A DNA stretch of 64,000 bases from CAVQCX01 sp963711095 (GCA_963711095.1 CAVQCX010000008.1:195197-259196), one strand, 5' to 3'; positions 27,106-36,613 are shown, numbered from the stretch's first letter. A program made the numbers and translations. Notes: generated by a model from the sequence alone, not told the origin.

Positions 27106-27919
27106 CGAGGCGCGGCTGCAGCCCATAGTGGTGGATCAGGGTCGTGGCGATCTCCTCCACTGAGATGTGGGTGGTGTCCACGAACGCTATGCCTTCCTGA
27201 CGGAACAGCCGCTCGGCCTGCTCCACCTCGTATCGGCACTGTTCCAGGGAGGCATAGGGGCTGCCGTGTCGGCGCTCGTCGCGGATCTCGTGCAGGCGCT
27301 GCGGAGCAATGGTGAGGCCGAACAGCCGCCCCTTGTAGGGCCGCACGGGCCCAGGCAGCTCCCCCGGCTCGAAATCCTCGGCGGTCAGCGGATAATTGGC
27401 AGCGAGGATGCCGAACTCCATACCGAGGTACAGGCAGGTGGGGGTCTTGCCGGAGCGCGATACCCCGATCAGAATAATGTCGGCCTGCCCCAGCCGCGAG
27501 GAAGGCGCCCCGTCGTCGAGGTTCAGCGCGTAGTTCACCGCGTCCATTCGGACTTGGTAGTCGGTGGCATCCCCGATACCGTGCGCCCTCCCGATGGTGT
27601 GGGAGGACTGCACGCCCAAGGTGGACTCCAGCGGACCGATGAAAGCATCGAAGAAGTCGAACACCACCGCCCGGGCCGAGGCGAGCACCGCCCGGGACTC
27701 GGCATCGATCAGCGTCGAGAACACCACCGGCGGCACCCCGTCGGCGTCCGCCGCGGCATTGACGCGCAGCACCACGGCCAGGGCCTTGTCGGGGGTGTCG
27801 ATATAGGACAGGCTCACCCGGGCGAACTGGATATCGTCGAACTGGGTGAGCAGGCTGGTGCCCAGGGTCTTGACGGTGATCCCCGTGCGGTCGGAGACGA
27901 AGAAAACGGTCCTTTTCAT
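27098..27919 (-). CDS. ppsR: PEP synthetase regulatory protein (kinase/phosphorylase)
   Basis: This DUF299 protein inactivates PEP synthetase by ADP-dependent phosphorylation and restores it by phosphate-dependent dephosphorylation. From MKRTVFFVSDRTGIT it has 273 residues, with the P-loop GVSRSGKT at 152-159 and the family segment SHTIGRAHGI near 106-116. The frame is open 21 codons further upstream, but the family start is at 27919. It is divergent from the ppsA operon, 190 bases away, the usual arrangement for regulator and target. Confidence 0.95.
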   Translation of the reverse strand: MKRTVFFVSDRTGITVKTLGTSLLTQFDDIQFARVSLSYIDTPDKALAVVLRVNAAADADGVPPVVFSTLIDAESRAVLASARAVVFDFFDAFIGPLESTLGVQSSHTIGRAHGIGDATDYQVRMDAVNYALNLDDGAPSSRLGQADIILIGVSRSGKTPTCLYLGMEFGILAANYPLTAEDFEPGELPGPVRPYKGRLFGLTIAPQRLHEIRDERRHGSPYASLEQCRYEVEQAERLFRQEGIAFVDTTHISVEEIATTLIHHYGLQPRLVR

Positions 27920-28111
27920 GGGCAGCGGACGACTGGACCTCGCGGGCTGATACCGGGACCGCAGCGGCAGCGCCCCGGCCACCTCGACCTCGCGACGCGC
28001 TGGGCCGCTGCTTGATATAACCTATAAGGTATCCAATAAGGTATCCAATGGTCAGCAAAAACCAAATTCCGCCAACGGACAGCCTTGCCTGGCGGGCGCC
28101 GTCTCTGCCCC

Positions 28112-28759
28112 ATGTTGAAACGTCTGCTTCTGATCGCGCTGCTGGGCTTCGGGGCCTACCAGACCCTGTATCGGGCTCCCCTCGAGCCAGGGCCGGGCGT
28201 GCTGGCAGCACGCGCGCCGCAGCAGGTCCCGATCGACAGCGCCAAGCCGTTCAAATATAGAGGCTACAAGATCACGCCGCTCGCGAGCTTTTCTCTGGAG
28301 GCCCGAGTGCTGGGTACCGAGCGCTATTGGCTGGACCGCGAGTCCGATCTCGCGCCCCTGGACCTCGCGCTGGGCTGGGGGCCGATGTCCGACGGCCGCG
28401 TCCTAACCCAGCTCAACATCTCCCAGGGCAGCCGCTTCTTCTTCTGGTCCGCGGCCCATCTCCCCCTGGCGCGCAGACAGATCGAGGAGCATGCCGCCAA
28501 CATGCACATGGTGCCCGCCGACAATGCAGTGGCGGCCAGGCTCAACGCATTGCGCCCGGGACAGGTGATCGCCCTGCGGGGCTATCTGATCCGGGCGGAA
28601 GCCACCGACGGCTGGCGGTGGGTCAGCTCGCTGACCCGCAACGACACCGGCCGCGGCGCCTGCGAGCTGGTATGGGTACAGACGCTCAGCCTCCTGAAGG
28701 CCGCCGCCCTGGATCAATCGAACACCACGCAAACCCCAGACCAAGGAGCCAGAGGATGA
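28112..28759 (+). CDS. Membrane-anchored protein of unknown function, first gene with ppsA
   Basis: This 215-residue protein begins MLKRLLLIALLGFGAYQTLY, a single N-terminal membrane anchor or uncleaved signal, so most of it should sit in the periplasm. The remainder contains FKYRGYKITPLASFSLEARVL and a central WGPMSDGRVL segment. I do not recognise a named domain. Its stop codon overlaps the ppsA start as ATGA, so the two are translationally coupled. Co-expression of a periplasmic protein with PEP synthetase is unexplained. The ATG at 28112 is chosen because it gives the signal sequence directly. Confidence 0.8.
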   Translation: MLKRLLLIALLGFGAYQTLYRAPLEPGPGVLAARAPQQVPIDSAKPFKYRGYKITPLASFSLEARVLGTERYWLDRESDLAPLDLALGWGPMSDGRVLTQLNISQGSRFFFWSAAHLPLARRQIEEHAANMHMVPADNAVAARLNALRPGQVIALRGYLIRAEATDGWRWVSSLTRNDTGRGACELVWVQTLSLLKAAALDQSNTTQTPDQGARG

Positions 28760-31134
28760 CCGATTACGTGCTGCCCCTGAGCCAGCTCGGTATAGCCGAT
28801 GTCCCCCAGGTGGGCGGGAAGAATGCATCGCTCGGCGAGATGATCCAGCACCTCACCGAGAGCGGTGTTCGGGTTCCCGGCGGCTTCGCCACCACCGCCG
28901 ATGCCTACCGGGAATTCCTGCACCACAACGACCTCGAGCACCGCATCAACGCCGAGCTCGGCGCCCTGGACATTTCCGATGTCAGGGCCTTGGCGAGAAC
29001 CGGCCGCAAGATCCGCGACTGGATCATGGCCGCCGCCTTCCAACCCGCCCTGGAGGCGGCCATCGAGCGCGCCTACGGCGAGATCGAGCAGGAGCACGGC
29101 GGCCACTGCTCCTGGGCGGTCCGCTCCTCGGCGACCGCCGAGGACCTGCCCGACGCCTCGTTTGCCGGCCAGCAGGAGACCTTCCTCAACGTGCACGGTC
29201 TGGACCGGGTCAAGGAGGCCATCCGCGCGGTGTTCGCCTCCCTCTACAACGACCGCGCCATCGCCTACCGGGTGCACCAGGGTTTCGAGCACAGCCAGGT
29301 GGCGCTCTCTGCCGGGGTGCAGCGTATGGTGCGCAGCGACATCGGCGCCAGCGGCGTGATCTTCACCCTGGACACCGAGACCGGCTTTCGCGATGTGGTG
29401 TTCATCACTGCAAGCTACGGACTGGGGGAAATGGTCGTCCAGGGCGAGGTCAATCCGGACGAGCTCTACGTGCACAAGCCGACCCTGGCGGCCGGCCGGC
29501 CCGCTATTCTGCGCCGCAGCGTCGGGGACAAGGCGATCCGCATGGTCTACGCCGAGCAGGCCAGCGCGGCCGGGCCGGTGCGCAAGGAGGCCGTGCCGCT
29601 GCAGCAGCGACAAATGTTCTGCATCACCGACCGGGAGGCCGAAGAGCTCGCCCGTTACGCGGTGGTGATCGAGCAGCACTACGGGCGCCCCATGGATATC
29701 GAATGGGCCCGGGACGGCGAGGACGGCCAGCTCTACATCCTGCAGGCCCGGCCGGAGACCGTGCAGAGCCGCAGCGGGCGGGTGATTGAGCGCTACGAGC
29801 TCCGGGGGCGGGGCGAGCGCCTGACGGCGGGCCGCAGCATCGGCAGCCGCATCGGCAGCGGCGTCGCCCGGGTGATCATGAGCGCCAAGGAAATGGACCG
29901 TGTCCAGGCCGGCGACGTGCTGATCACCGACATGACCGACCCGGACTGGGAGCCGATCATGAAACGCGCAGCCGCCATCGTCACCAACCGCGGCGGGCGC
30001 ACCTGCCACGCCGCAATCATCGCCCGCGAGCTGGGGGTACCGGCCGTGGTGGGCTGCAACGATGCCACCCGCGCGGTGCCCGACGGTACCGAGGTGACCG
30101 TCTCCTGCGCCGAAGGCGACACAGGGTACGCCTATAAGGGCCTGCTGGAGTTCGTCAAACACACCGTCGAGCTCGAGCACATGCCGCAGATCCCGGTCAA
30201 GGTGATGATGAACGTGGGTAATCCCGATCGTGCTTTCGGCTTCGCGAGTATCCCCAACGCAGGCGTCGGGCTCGCCAGGCTCGAGTTCATCATCAACAAC
30301 ATGATCGGCATCCATCCCAAGGCCCTGCTGGAGCTCGACCGACTCGATGACCCGAAGCTCCAGGAGGCCATCCGCAGCCGGATTGCCGCCTATGGCGAGC
30401 CGGTGCGGTTCTTCGAGACCCGGCTCGCGGAAGGTGTCAGCACCATCGCCGCCGCCTTCTGGCCCAACCCAGTGATCGTGCGCCTGTCCGATTTCAAGTC
30501 CAACGAGTACGCCAACCTGCTCGGGGGCCGGCGTTACGAGCCCGAGGAGGAGAACCCGATGATCGGCTTCCGCGGGGCCTCTCGCTACGTCGCCGAGAGC
30601 TTCAGGGAATGCTTCCGGATGGAGTGTCGGGCGATGCGCTACGTGCGCGACCGGATGGGCTTCACCAACGTCGAGCTCATGATCCCGTTCGTGCGCACCG
30701 TGGAGGAGGCGCGAGAAGTCAGCGAGGCCCTGGCGGCCAACGGCCTCAAGCGCGGCGAGAACGGGCTGCGGCTCGTCATGATGTGCGAGATCCCCTCCAA
30801 CGCCCTGCTCGCCGAGCAGTTTCTTGAGTACTTCGACGGCTTCTCCATCGGCTCCAACGACCTCACGCAGCTCACCTTAGGCCTGGACCGCGACTCCAGC
30901 CTGGTGGCTAACCGCTTCGACGAGCGCAACGGCGCGGTCTACGCCCTGATCGAGATGGCGATCAGGACCTGCCGCGAGAAGGGCAAGTACATCGGCATCT
31001 GCGGGCAGGGCCCGTCCGACCATCCGGACATGGCGCGCTGGCTCATGGATCGCGGCATCTCCAGCGTGTCGCTCAATCCCGACACCGTGCTGGACACCTG
31101 GCTGTTCATGGCCGGCGTGGCCCGGTCCTCATAG
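28756..31134 (+). CDS. ppsA: Phosphoenolpyruvate synthase
   Basis: PpsA makes phosphoenolpyruvate from pyruvate and ATP for gluconeogenesis. The 792-residue protein has the N-terminal ATP-grasp domain (VGGKNASLGEM, SWAVRSSATAEDL), the phosphohistidine domain with His418 in GGRTCHAAIIARE, and the C-terminal PEP-binding barrel with FSIGSNDLTQL and GICGQGPSDHPD. Numbering is within a few residues of the E. coli catalytic histidine. Its start overlaps the stop of the preceding membrane-protein gene. The divergent ppsR should control it post-translationally. Confidence 0.97.
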   Translation: MTDYVLPLSQLGIADVPQVGGKNASLGEMIQHLTESGVRVPGGFATTADAYREFLHHNDLEHRINAELGALDISDVRALARTGRKIRDWIMAAAFQPALEAAIERAYGEIEQEHGGHCSWAVRSSATAEDLPDASFAGQQETFLNVHGLDRVKEAIRAVFASLYNDRAIAYRVHQGFEHSQVALSAGVQRMVRSDIGASGVIFTLDTETGFRDVVFITASYGLGEMVVQGEVNPDELYVHKPTLAAGRPAILRRSVGDKAIRMVYAEQASAAGPVRKEAVPLQQRQMFCITDREAEELARYAVVIEQHYGRPMDIEWARDGEDGQLYILQARPETVQSRSGRVIERYELRGRGERLTAGRSIGSRIGSGVARVIMSAKEMDRVQAGDVLITDMTDPDWEPIMKRAAAIVTNRGGRTCHAAIIARELGVPAVVGCNDATRAVPDGTEVTVSCAEGDTGYAYKGLLEFVKHTVELEHMPQIPVKVMMNVGNPDRAFGFASIPNAGVGLARLEFIINNMIGIHPKALLELDRLDDPKLQEAIRSRIAAYGEPVRFFETRLAEGVSTIAAAFWPNPVIVRLSDFKSNEYANLLGGRRYEPEEENPMIGFRGASRYVAESFRECFRMECRAMRYVRDRMGFTNVELMIPFVRTVEEAREVSEALAANGLKRGENGLRLVMMCEIPSNALLAEQFLEYFDGFSIGSNDLTQLTLGLDRDSSLVANRFDERNGAVYALIEMAIRTCREKGKYIGICGQGPSDHPDMARWLMDRGISSVSLNPDTVLDTWLFMAGVARSS

Positions 31135-31210
31135 CGGCCCACCCGGCGAACCGGATAAGCGCAAAACCGGCCACGGCCCGAACGGCCCCGGCCGCGGCCG
31201 GTCGGCGGGG

Positions 31211-32321
31211 CTATTGCTTGGCCGCAGCCGCCTCTTCGAGCTTCTTGATCCGGTCCTTGAGCTGCTGAATCTCGGCGGCGCTTGCCGTTGCCGACGGGGC
31301 GGCGGGAGCCGGGGATGCGGCAGCCTTGGATTCGGCGGCCTTAGGTACGGGAGCCGGGGGCGGAGCGGCGACCCGGGCGGCGGGGGGCACCGGATAGCCC
31401 GGAGCACCCCCGTAGCCCGGAGCACCCCCGTAGCCCGGGGCACCCCCGTAGCCCGGGGCACCTCCGTAGCCCGGGGCACCTCCGTAGCCCGGGGCACCCC
31501 TGTAGCCCGGGGCACCCCCGTAGCCCGGAGCACCCCCGTAGCCCGGGGCACCTCCGTAGCCCGGGGCACCCCCGTAGCCCGGGCACCCCCATAGCCCGGG
31601 GCACCCCCATAGCCCGGGGCACCCCCATAGCCCGGGGCACCCCCATAGCCCGGGGCACCCCCATAGCCCGGGGCACCTCGATAGCCCGGAGCACCGACGT
31701 AGCCCGGGGCACCACGTAGGGCTGAGGCGCAACGGCGCCTCCGGCGGGCGCCACGCCCGGGGCCGGCGGAGTCCCGTAACCCGGGGTCGCGGCATTGGGC
31801 TGGGCCGCTGCCTGGGCAGGGGCGGCAGCCGCGGCTCGAGGGGCTGCCGCCGGCGCAGGAGCAGGCGCGGGCGGGACGCCATATCCCGGAGCAGCCCCGT
31901 AGGGAAGCCGAGCGCCATAGCCCGATCCCGCACCATACCCGGGTCCCGCCCCGTAAACCTGGACCCCCCCTGTATCCGTGGAGGACGCGTTGGTCGTGTC
32001 ATAGCCAGGCGTGATCACTTGAACGCCCGAGGAGCTTTCGGAGCCACCGTCCTCCTCCGAGTCCGGGACGATGATCACCGTGGTCCGAGATCCCTGTCCG
32101 TATCCCGGCGCCCCCCCATAAGCCCAGGGGGCATACCCGGGGTAGCCCCAGCCGCGTCCACCGTAGTAATAGTCATCGTCGTACCGGTCCCGGTCCCGGC
32201 TGCCGCCGAACCACTTGGAGGGGTTCATCATGTCTCCGAAGTTCGTGGCGTGGGTCGGCGCGGCGAGCAGCGCACCGACGGCCAAAGCGATAGCCCGGCA
32301 TAGCTTGATCTGAGTTGCCAC
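31211..32321 (-). pseudogene. Secreted GGAPGY-repeat protein, reading frame broken twice
   Basis: A GTG start at 32321 behind GGAGGA encodes a signal peptide (residues 1-25, cleavage after THA), then NFGDMMNPSKWFGG, an Asp/Tyr/Gly-rich stretch and a Pro/Ala-rich linker. An array of 18 units of 18 bp follows; it reads Gly-Gly-Ala-Pro-Gly-Tyr only in one frame. As sequenced, the first unit (31699-31715) and the eleventh unit in plus-strand order (31574-31590) each have 17 bases, so the frame is lost at both. With one base restored at each point the protein is 370 residues and ends in a coiled coil, IQQLKDRIKKLEEAAAAKQ. Gly/Tyr/Pro-rich secreted proteins include structural coats such as sulfur globule proteins, but that assignment is only a guess. 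Confidence 0.65.
31394..31715. repeat. 18 tandem 18 bp units encoding GGAPGY
   Basis: Units read (g/a)tagcccgg(g/a)gcaccccc on the plus strand. Sixteen are exactly 18 bases. The one at 31574-31590 lacks a G in the CCCGGG run, and the one at 31699-31715 lacks one C. Units 12-16 in plus-strand order begin with ATAG instead of GTAG, showing block expansion. Confidence 0.92.
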
Positions 32322-32508
32322 TGTTGCTGATCCTCCGAAGGTTAGGTAGGTACTGCATCCGGACCCGGGCGCCTCGGCTCCCTTCTCCGCCCGCGACGCG
32401 GACCCAGGTCGCCGAAGCTTAGCGCAGCGGCGCACCGACGGGTGAGACCGCCGTCCGGGGCGGCACGCCGATCGAGGGCCTTGGCGGATAGCCCCCCCGG
32501 GGCGCGCT

Positions 32509-33204
32509 CTACGAGCCGTTCTCCTCGATACCGGGGGCACGCGACGCTGCGTTGTCATACCGCACGTGCTCGGGGGCCACCGCACCGCCGGAAATGACAA
32601 AGTTCATCGCCTCGTCAATCGTCCAGTCGGTCGAGGTGAGTCGCTCCACCGGCACGATCTCGACGTAACCGTTGGTGGGATTGGGGGTAGTGGGCACATA
32701 GACGGCGGCCAGGGGTCGCCCGCTGTGCGCGTCCCGGAAGGTGCGGGTCACCAGCCCCACCGCCTTCATGTCCCGGTGCGGAAAATCGATGAGCACCACG
32801 CGCCGCACACCGCTCGGCTGCTGCTGCAGGGCCGCTATGAGCTTCTTGGCCCCGCCGTATACGGTGGTGATCAAGGGCACCCGCGCGAGCAGCGACTCGA
32901 TGCCCTCCAGGATGCGCTTGCCGACCACCCGGTTGACCGCCCAGCCCAGGAGATAGAGACCGAGCAGGGTGATGAGCACGCCGAGCGCATTGTGCAGCCG
33001 GGGGTCGAGCAGCAGGTCGGCAAACAGGGGATGCTGCAGGCGCAGGTTCTTCGCGATCCCAGTCACCCAGGGCCGCCCGAAGGTCGAGAGCTGGCCGAGG
33101 ATGAAATCGAAGACCACCCAGGTGACCCAGAGCGGCACCACAGTCAACACCCCGCTGACGAGATACCGCCGGAAGTAGAAACCCCCTGTCTTCTGGTCGC
33201 TCAT
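32509..33204 (-). CDS. DUF502 inner-membrane protein
   Basis: This 231-residue protein matches DUF502: an N-terminal FRRYLVSGVLTVVPLWVTW membrane helix (about 12-35), a second helix around LGVLITLLGLYLLGW (about 68-88), and conserved RIPLITTVYGGAKKL-like and VYVPTTPNPTNGYVEIVP segments, the latter near residues 168-185. The function of the family is unknown; it is conserved across proteobacteria. The ATG at 33204 is the family start, although the frame is open further up. It precedes the GGAPGY gene by about 190 bases in the same direction. Confidence 0.9.
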   Translation of the reverse strand: MSDQKTGGFYFRRYLVSGVLTVVPLWVTWVVFDFILGQLSTFGRPWVTGIAKNLRLQHPLFADLLLDPRLHNALGVLITLLGLYLLGWAVNRVVGKRILEGIESLLARVPLITTVYGGAKKLIAALQQQPSGVRRVVLIDFPHRDMKAVGLVTRTFRDAHSGRPLAAVYVPTTPNPTNGYVEIVPVERLTSTDWTIDEAMNFVISGGAVAPEHVRYDNAASRAPGIEENGS

Positions 33205-33383
33205 GGCGCGTGGAAGGTCCCAGGCTCGAGCGCATAGCATATCAGGGCTCGGCCAGGACCATGTGACGGTGCTGTGGGCCCCGGTCCGTGCGGGCCCGGG
33301 CCGCGTCCCGCCGGCCCGCAAGACACCCTTTGGAGTGTCCGGGCGCTCTCAACGGCGCCTGAAAGCGCTTGCGGCGCTCGGCC

Positions 33384-33617
33384 TCAGAGATGCACCGCCA
33401 GGCGCGTTCTCAGGAAGGCGGCCTCATAGGCCTCATACAGCCCGACCGCCATCGCCTGCGCTTCGAACTCCAAGCGCGTGTCGCTACGGGGATCATCGCT
33501 GCGCGAATCGTCGAGTATCGCCGCCACCCGGGGCTCATCCTCCGACATGTCAAGGATGTACCAAACGCGGTCCGCGATCTGCTCGACCTGAAAAAGGGCC
33601 TGTTCGTCGTATGTCAT
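33384..33617 (-). CDS. Small acidic hypothetical protein, 77 aa
   Basis: The ATG at 33617 follows GGAGG by about eight bases, so translation is well supported. The protein is acidic, cytoplasmic and probably helical (EQALFQVEQIADRVWYIL, EAQAMAVGLYEAYEAAF). No known family is recognised. It precedes the DUF502 gene on the same strand with a 180-base gap. Confidence 0.65.
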   Translation of the reverse strand: MTYDEQALFQVEQIADRVWYILDMSEDEPRVAAILDDSRSDDPRSDTRLEFEAQAMAVGLYEAYEAAFLRTRLAVHL

Positions 33618-34207
33618 GGATCGTCCACCTCCGCTCAATTTCTGCGCGTCCTGCCCATCCCGGGCTCGTTTGTCGACTCATCGACTCAAGCGCCCTGGAG
33701 CTCGCGAGACAGCACCCACACCGTGGTTTGCGGCCCGCTTCCAGGTCGGTGTCCCGCGCCTTCGATCATCCCGGTGATTGTGGATGACGATGGGGGCCAG
33801 GCATGTCCCCGTGCCGTGACTATGCAAATATTGCTCCACCGATTGTATCGCAATTGTGACAAAATCCCCGGCAGCAGCAACCCCTCGCTGCATCAGGTAG
33901 CGGCACCTAAGCCGTGCCCGCGCCTTGGCCCGGCGCGCATCCCGGCATGCCGGCCGGGCGGGACCCCTTGGCCGGCCCGCCGCTATTCCGCGACGAGCCG
34001 TTTCTGCGGACGACAGCAATGCCCGCTGCGATCGCCCCGCTTCGCGCGTATGCGACTCGTCTCTTTCGACCGCCTGCGCTCCGCCGACATCCCGACCGTC
34101 ACCAACCTCAACCCCGCGTGGCCGCCTGCGATCCAGGCCTTCATCGGTGCTATGATCTACCCTCAATACCGCCGGGCACCGACGCGCCTGCGCTTCCGGA
34201 AGTCCCC
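33618..34207. other. Intergenic, divergent promoter region
   Basis: The region separates two divergent genes. Its open frames overlap on both strands and show no family motif. A short AT-richer stretch at about 33815-33870 could hold a promoter. Confidence 0.4.
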
Positions 34208-35146
34208 ATGAGACCGCACCACCTCCTGCCGTTTGTCATCGCGATGTGCACCGTTCTGGGCCCCGGCACCGCCGTGTCGGGCGATACCGCACTGTCGGAC
34301 CGGTTCTTCTTGAGCGGCGACGGCAAGATCCGCATCGACAGCCTGAAGACCGGCGAGTCGGAGGAGATCCGCTATCGCGAGGCCCAGGGCACCTATCCCG
34401 AGGCGGCCCGCAAGCAGATCGACCGACTGTTCGGCATCCCATCGGGCGCCCCGGACCATATCTCGCTGCGCCTGATCTCCCTGTTGGACTACGTCGAAGA
34501 CCTTTACCACGTGCCGATCGACATCAATTCCGGCTACCGCAGCCCGCAGTACAACGGGCTGCTGCGGGCCAAGGGCCGGTTGGCCGCCAAGGCGAGCCTG
34601 CACATGGAAGGCATGGCCGCGGACCTGATGCTCGGGCAGTCCCTGGCGGCGCGCGCCTTCGAGGACATCCGCGACCTGGACTGCTGCGGGGTCGGCTACT
34701 ATCACGGCAAATCGCTGCACCTGGACGTCGGCCCGGCGCGTTTCTGGGACGAGACCTCCTCCAAGGTCGACACCGACATCTCCGCCCACAACAAACTGGT
34801 GATGGCGCGCACCGACCGCGACATCTACCTGCCCGGAGAGCCAATCGAGCTGCGCATCGCCCGCATCACCGACTACCCGATCGGTGTGTCGGCGAGCCTT
34901 CAGGTGGAGCGCAACGGTGATCCGCTCGCGTCCGCCCCGGTGCTCGGCGCAGCCGGCGGCTGTATCACCATCGCAGAGCCCGCGCAGCGCGATCTCCACC
35001 TCAGGGTCCCCAACGGGCTCCCCACCGGCGCGCGCCTGCGCCTTCGCCTGGCGCTCTGCAACAAGCCCTTCCCGGAGATGCCCGACAGCATCCTGTCCAA
35101 CGACATCCTGGTGTGGGCTACGCCCAGTGCCAAGCAGGGTGTTTAG
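34208..35146 (+). CDS. DUF882 (YcbK-type) peptidase M15-like protein
   Basis: This 312-residue exported protein has a signal peptide at 1-24. The peptidase M15A/DUF882 zinc motif is visible as His132 and Asp139 in SLHMEGMAADLM and as His171 with Asp173 in SLHLDVG, preceded by NSGYRSPQYN near 107-116. Such enzymes trim peptidoglycan cross-links in the periplasm. Unusually, a further 130 residues follow the catalytic domain. They look like a beta-sandwich beginning near MARTDRDIYLPGEPI, and a bound-sugar or protein-interaction role is possible. The start at 34208 is the only one giving a signal peptide. Confidence 0.85.
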   Translation: MRPHHLLPFVIAMCTVLGPGTAVSGDTALSDRFFLSGDGKIRIDSLKTGESEEIRYREAQGTYPEAARKQIDRLFGIPSGAPDHISLRLISLLDYVEDLYHVPIDINSGYRSPQYNGLLRAKGRLAAKASLHMEGMAADLMLGQSLAARAFEDIRDLDCCGVGYYHGKSLHLDVGPARFWDETSSKVDTDISAHNKLVMARTDRDIYLPGEPIELRIARITDYPIGVSASLQVERNGDPLASAPVLGAAGGCITIAEPAQRDLHLRVPNGLPTGARLRLRLALCNKPFPEMPDSILSNDILVWATPSAKQGV

Positions 35147-35167
35147 GCGCAACAGGTATTACCGACT

Positions 35168-35240
35168 CTAGTGTCCTGTCGGACTTTAGGGCCCGTAGCG
35201 AGGGAAAGCGGAATCGACGCGGATTATTGCTCGGCACAAC
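35168..35240. mobile_element. Partial MITE family 1 end
   Basis: After CTAG at 35168-35171 comes TGTCCTGTCGGACTTT, then CCGTAGCGAGGGAAAGCGG and TCGACGCGGATT, which match one end of the 160 bp element for about 70 bases. The other end is not found, so this is a decayed or truncated copy. Confidence 0.65.
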
Positions 35241-35265
35241 CTTGCGCCCCACGCCTTTCGCATTT

Positions 35266-35715
35266 CTACCGGCTTATCCTGTGGAAGACGTTGGGCACAG
35301 GCACCGGGTCGTCATTGATATTCGTGAGTGTGCCGTTCCTGCGATCGAGCACGAATTCGTTCTCTTGTGTCCCCATCACGCTCGATGTTCCATCTAAGTT
35401 TGAGCAGGATAGGGTCAGCTCGACGTTTAGCGCATGGCCTGTGATGGATCCCTGACCTCGCGCGAAGCCGATCTGATTCTGGCAAGACAGTGTGAACGCG
35501 GTATCGTTGAGTCGGACATCGCATGACTTTGCTCCGGAGCAGGTGATCGAAAGGAGCTGCGTGCTGCCATCAAAACTGTCGATCGCTTGCCAGAGACCGA
35601 CAAATGCCCATTGACCAACGTCACGGCCATTGTCGCTGACACCGTCAGCTATGGCTGCACAAGACAGCACGAGCCCAATGATGGTCGCTGCAGCGGAGCG
35701 CAAGTGATATTGCAT
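35266..35715 (-). CDS. Small secreted protein, 149 aa
   Basis: A signal peptide occupies residues 1-23 (hydrophobic AATIIGLVLSCAAIA). The mature part contains four cysteines (ITCSGAKSC, LSCQNQIG, LSCSNL), enough for two disulfides, and looks beta-rich, like a small lipocalin-like or META-like domain. I do not recognise the family. A GGGGGG stretch just before the ATG serves as the ribosome-binding site. A MITE fragment lies at its 3' side. Confidence 0.7.
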   Translation of the reverse strand: MQYHLRSAAATIIGLVLSCAAIADGVSDNGRDVGQWAFVGLWQAIDSFDGSTQLLSITCSGAKSCDVRLNDTAFTLSCQNQIGFARGQGSITGHALNVELTLSCSNLDGTSSVMGTQENEFVLDRRNGTLTNINDDPVPVPNVFHRISR

Positions 35716-36013
35716 GGTGAGACCCCCCCTTGGTTACGGATTACTAAGTCTGCAGAGCCCCGGCGTTGCAAAGACTCGGAGCTTCGTCTGCAACGCAGTA
35801 AAGACGACGGAGGAGTTTACCAGGACCTTGGTTAGTAACGCTTCATGCTTTCGCATCGATGCAGGTGAATGCGTGAAAGAGCCCGGAAACGATCTGAGGT
35901 ATCCGCTGCAGACGACGCACGATCGGCTCAGCCACGGTCTTCAACCCCCGATTGCTCTGGATGGTGACCCTGGCGTGTTGGTCTTCACATGCCCCCATGT
36001 CTAACTCGTCGGG

Positions 36014-36219
36014 TTAGCGCTCGGGTGCATAGGGAGGCAGAAAGTACCATTCGATCGCCGAGGCGTTGTCTTCGACAAAATGCTTGACCAGCGTCACCTC
36101 GTGCGTCGATTAATCCCCAGGCCCGCGGCCACCGCCCTGGGGACTCTCTCCGGCATCCACGCCGCGCATGGCGCCGATGCGCATCTGCTCCAGCGCCTCG
36201 TGAGAAAACGTGCGTGCAT
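36014..36219 (-). pseudogene. IS630-family transposase remnant
   Basis: Minus-strand codons give TFSHEALEQMRIGAMRGVDA and ESP, the N-terminal helix-turn-helix region of IS630 transposases. After a one-base shift come QAVAAGLGINRRT, then directly the C-terminal block VEDNASAIEWYFLPPYAPE. The catalytic middle is deleted and a stop follows at 36014. The remnant is about 206 bp. Confidence 0.7.
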
Positions 36220-36409
36220 CCCCAATCCTCTTGCATTTTATGCGCCCATGGTATCATCATAAGGCTTGACTTATGAAGATTTTCGTATAACCCACTTGGG
36301 TAAACCCCTGGCGTTGCCCGGGGACTCTTGAGGTTTGACCTTTGCGGCGGTCGGCCTGAAAAGACGGTCTGGGTGCGGAGCGGAGCGTTGCGGGAGTGCG
36401 GTCCGGGAT

Positions 36410-36481
36410 GGGACCGTCGGGACACGCCGTGAATCCATCCCTGGAGGCTCGGGAGCCGCCGTCCGGGCGGCTCATGGTCCC
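36410..36481. repeat. Structured palindromic intergenic element
   Basis: GGGACC at 36410 pairs with GGTCCC at 36476-36481, enclosing GAGCCGCC / GGCGGCTC (about 36453-36472). Such nested palindromes recur between genes in high-GC gammaproteobacteria. No gene product is implied. Confidence 0.5.
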
Positions 36482-36594
36482 GCCAGACCCACCCCGGATC
36501 GCTAGACAGAGCGGAGTCAGTTGCTGGAGCAATCGCCCAGCCGCCAGGGGCGGCTCCAGGTTTCATGGCGCCCTCGGGGCGCTCACCCAATAAG

Positions 36595-36613
36595 CCCCCG
36601 GCTTTGCCGGGGG
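36595..36613 (+). terminator. Terminator-like hairpin
   Basis: CCCCCGGC and GCCGGGGG pair perfectly around TTT and are followed by TCATTT. No plus-strand gene ends just upstream. It may end a transcript of the structured region at 36270-36590, or protect the next gene from read-through. Confidence 0.6.

Noticed and set aside
25264..27126. Minus-strand open frame continuing htpG upstream to give a 1256-residue protein
   Set aside because: It lies exactly antisense to pgm, which has all family motifs. The htpG family start is at 25263.
36270..36590. Structured non-coding RNA (tmRNA, RNase P or 6S type) before the hairpin at 36595
   Set aside because: Hairpins are plentiful, but I could match none of the conserved elements of these RNAs; left as structured intergenic DNA.
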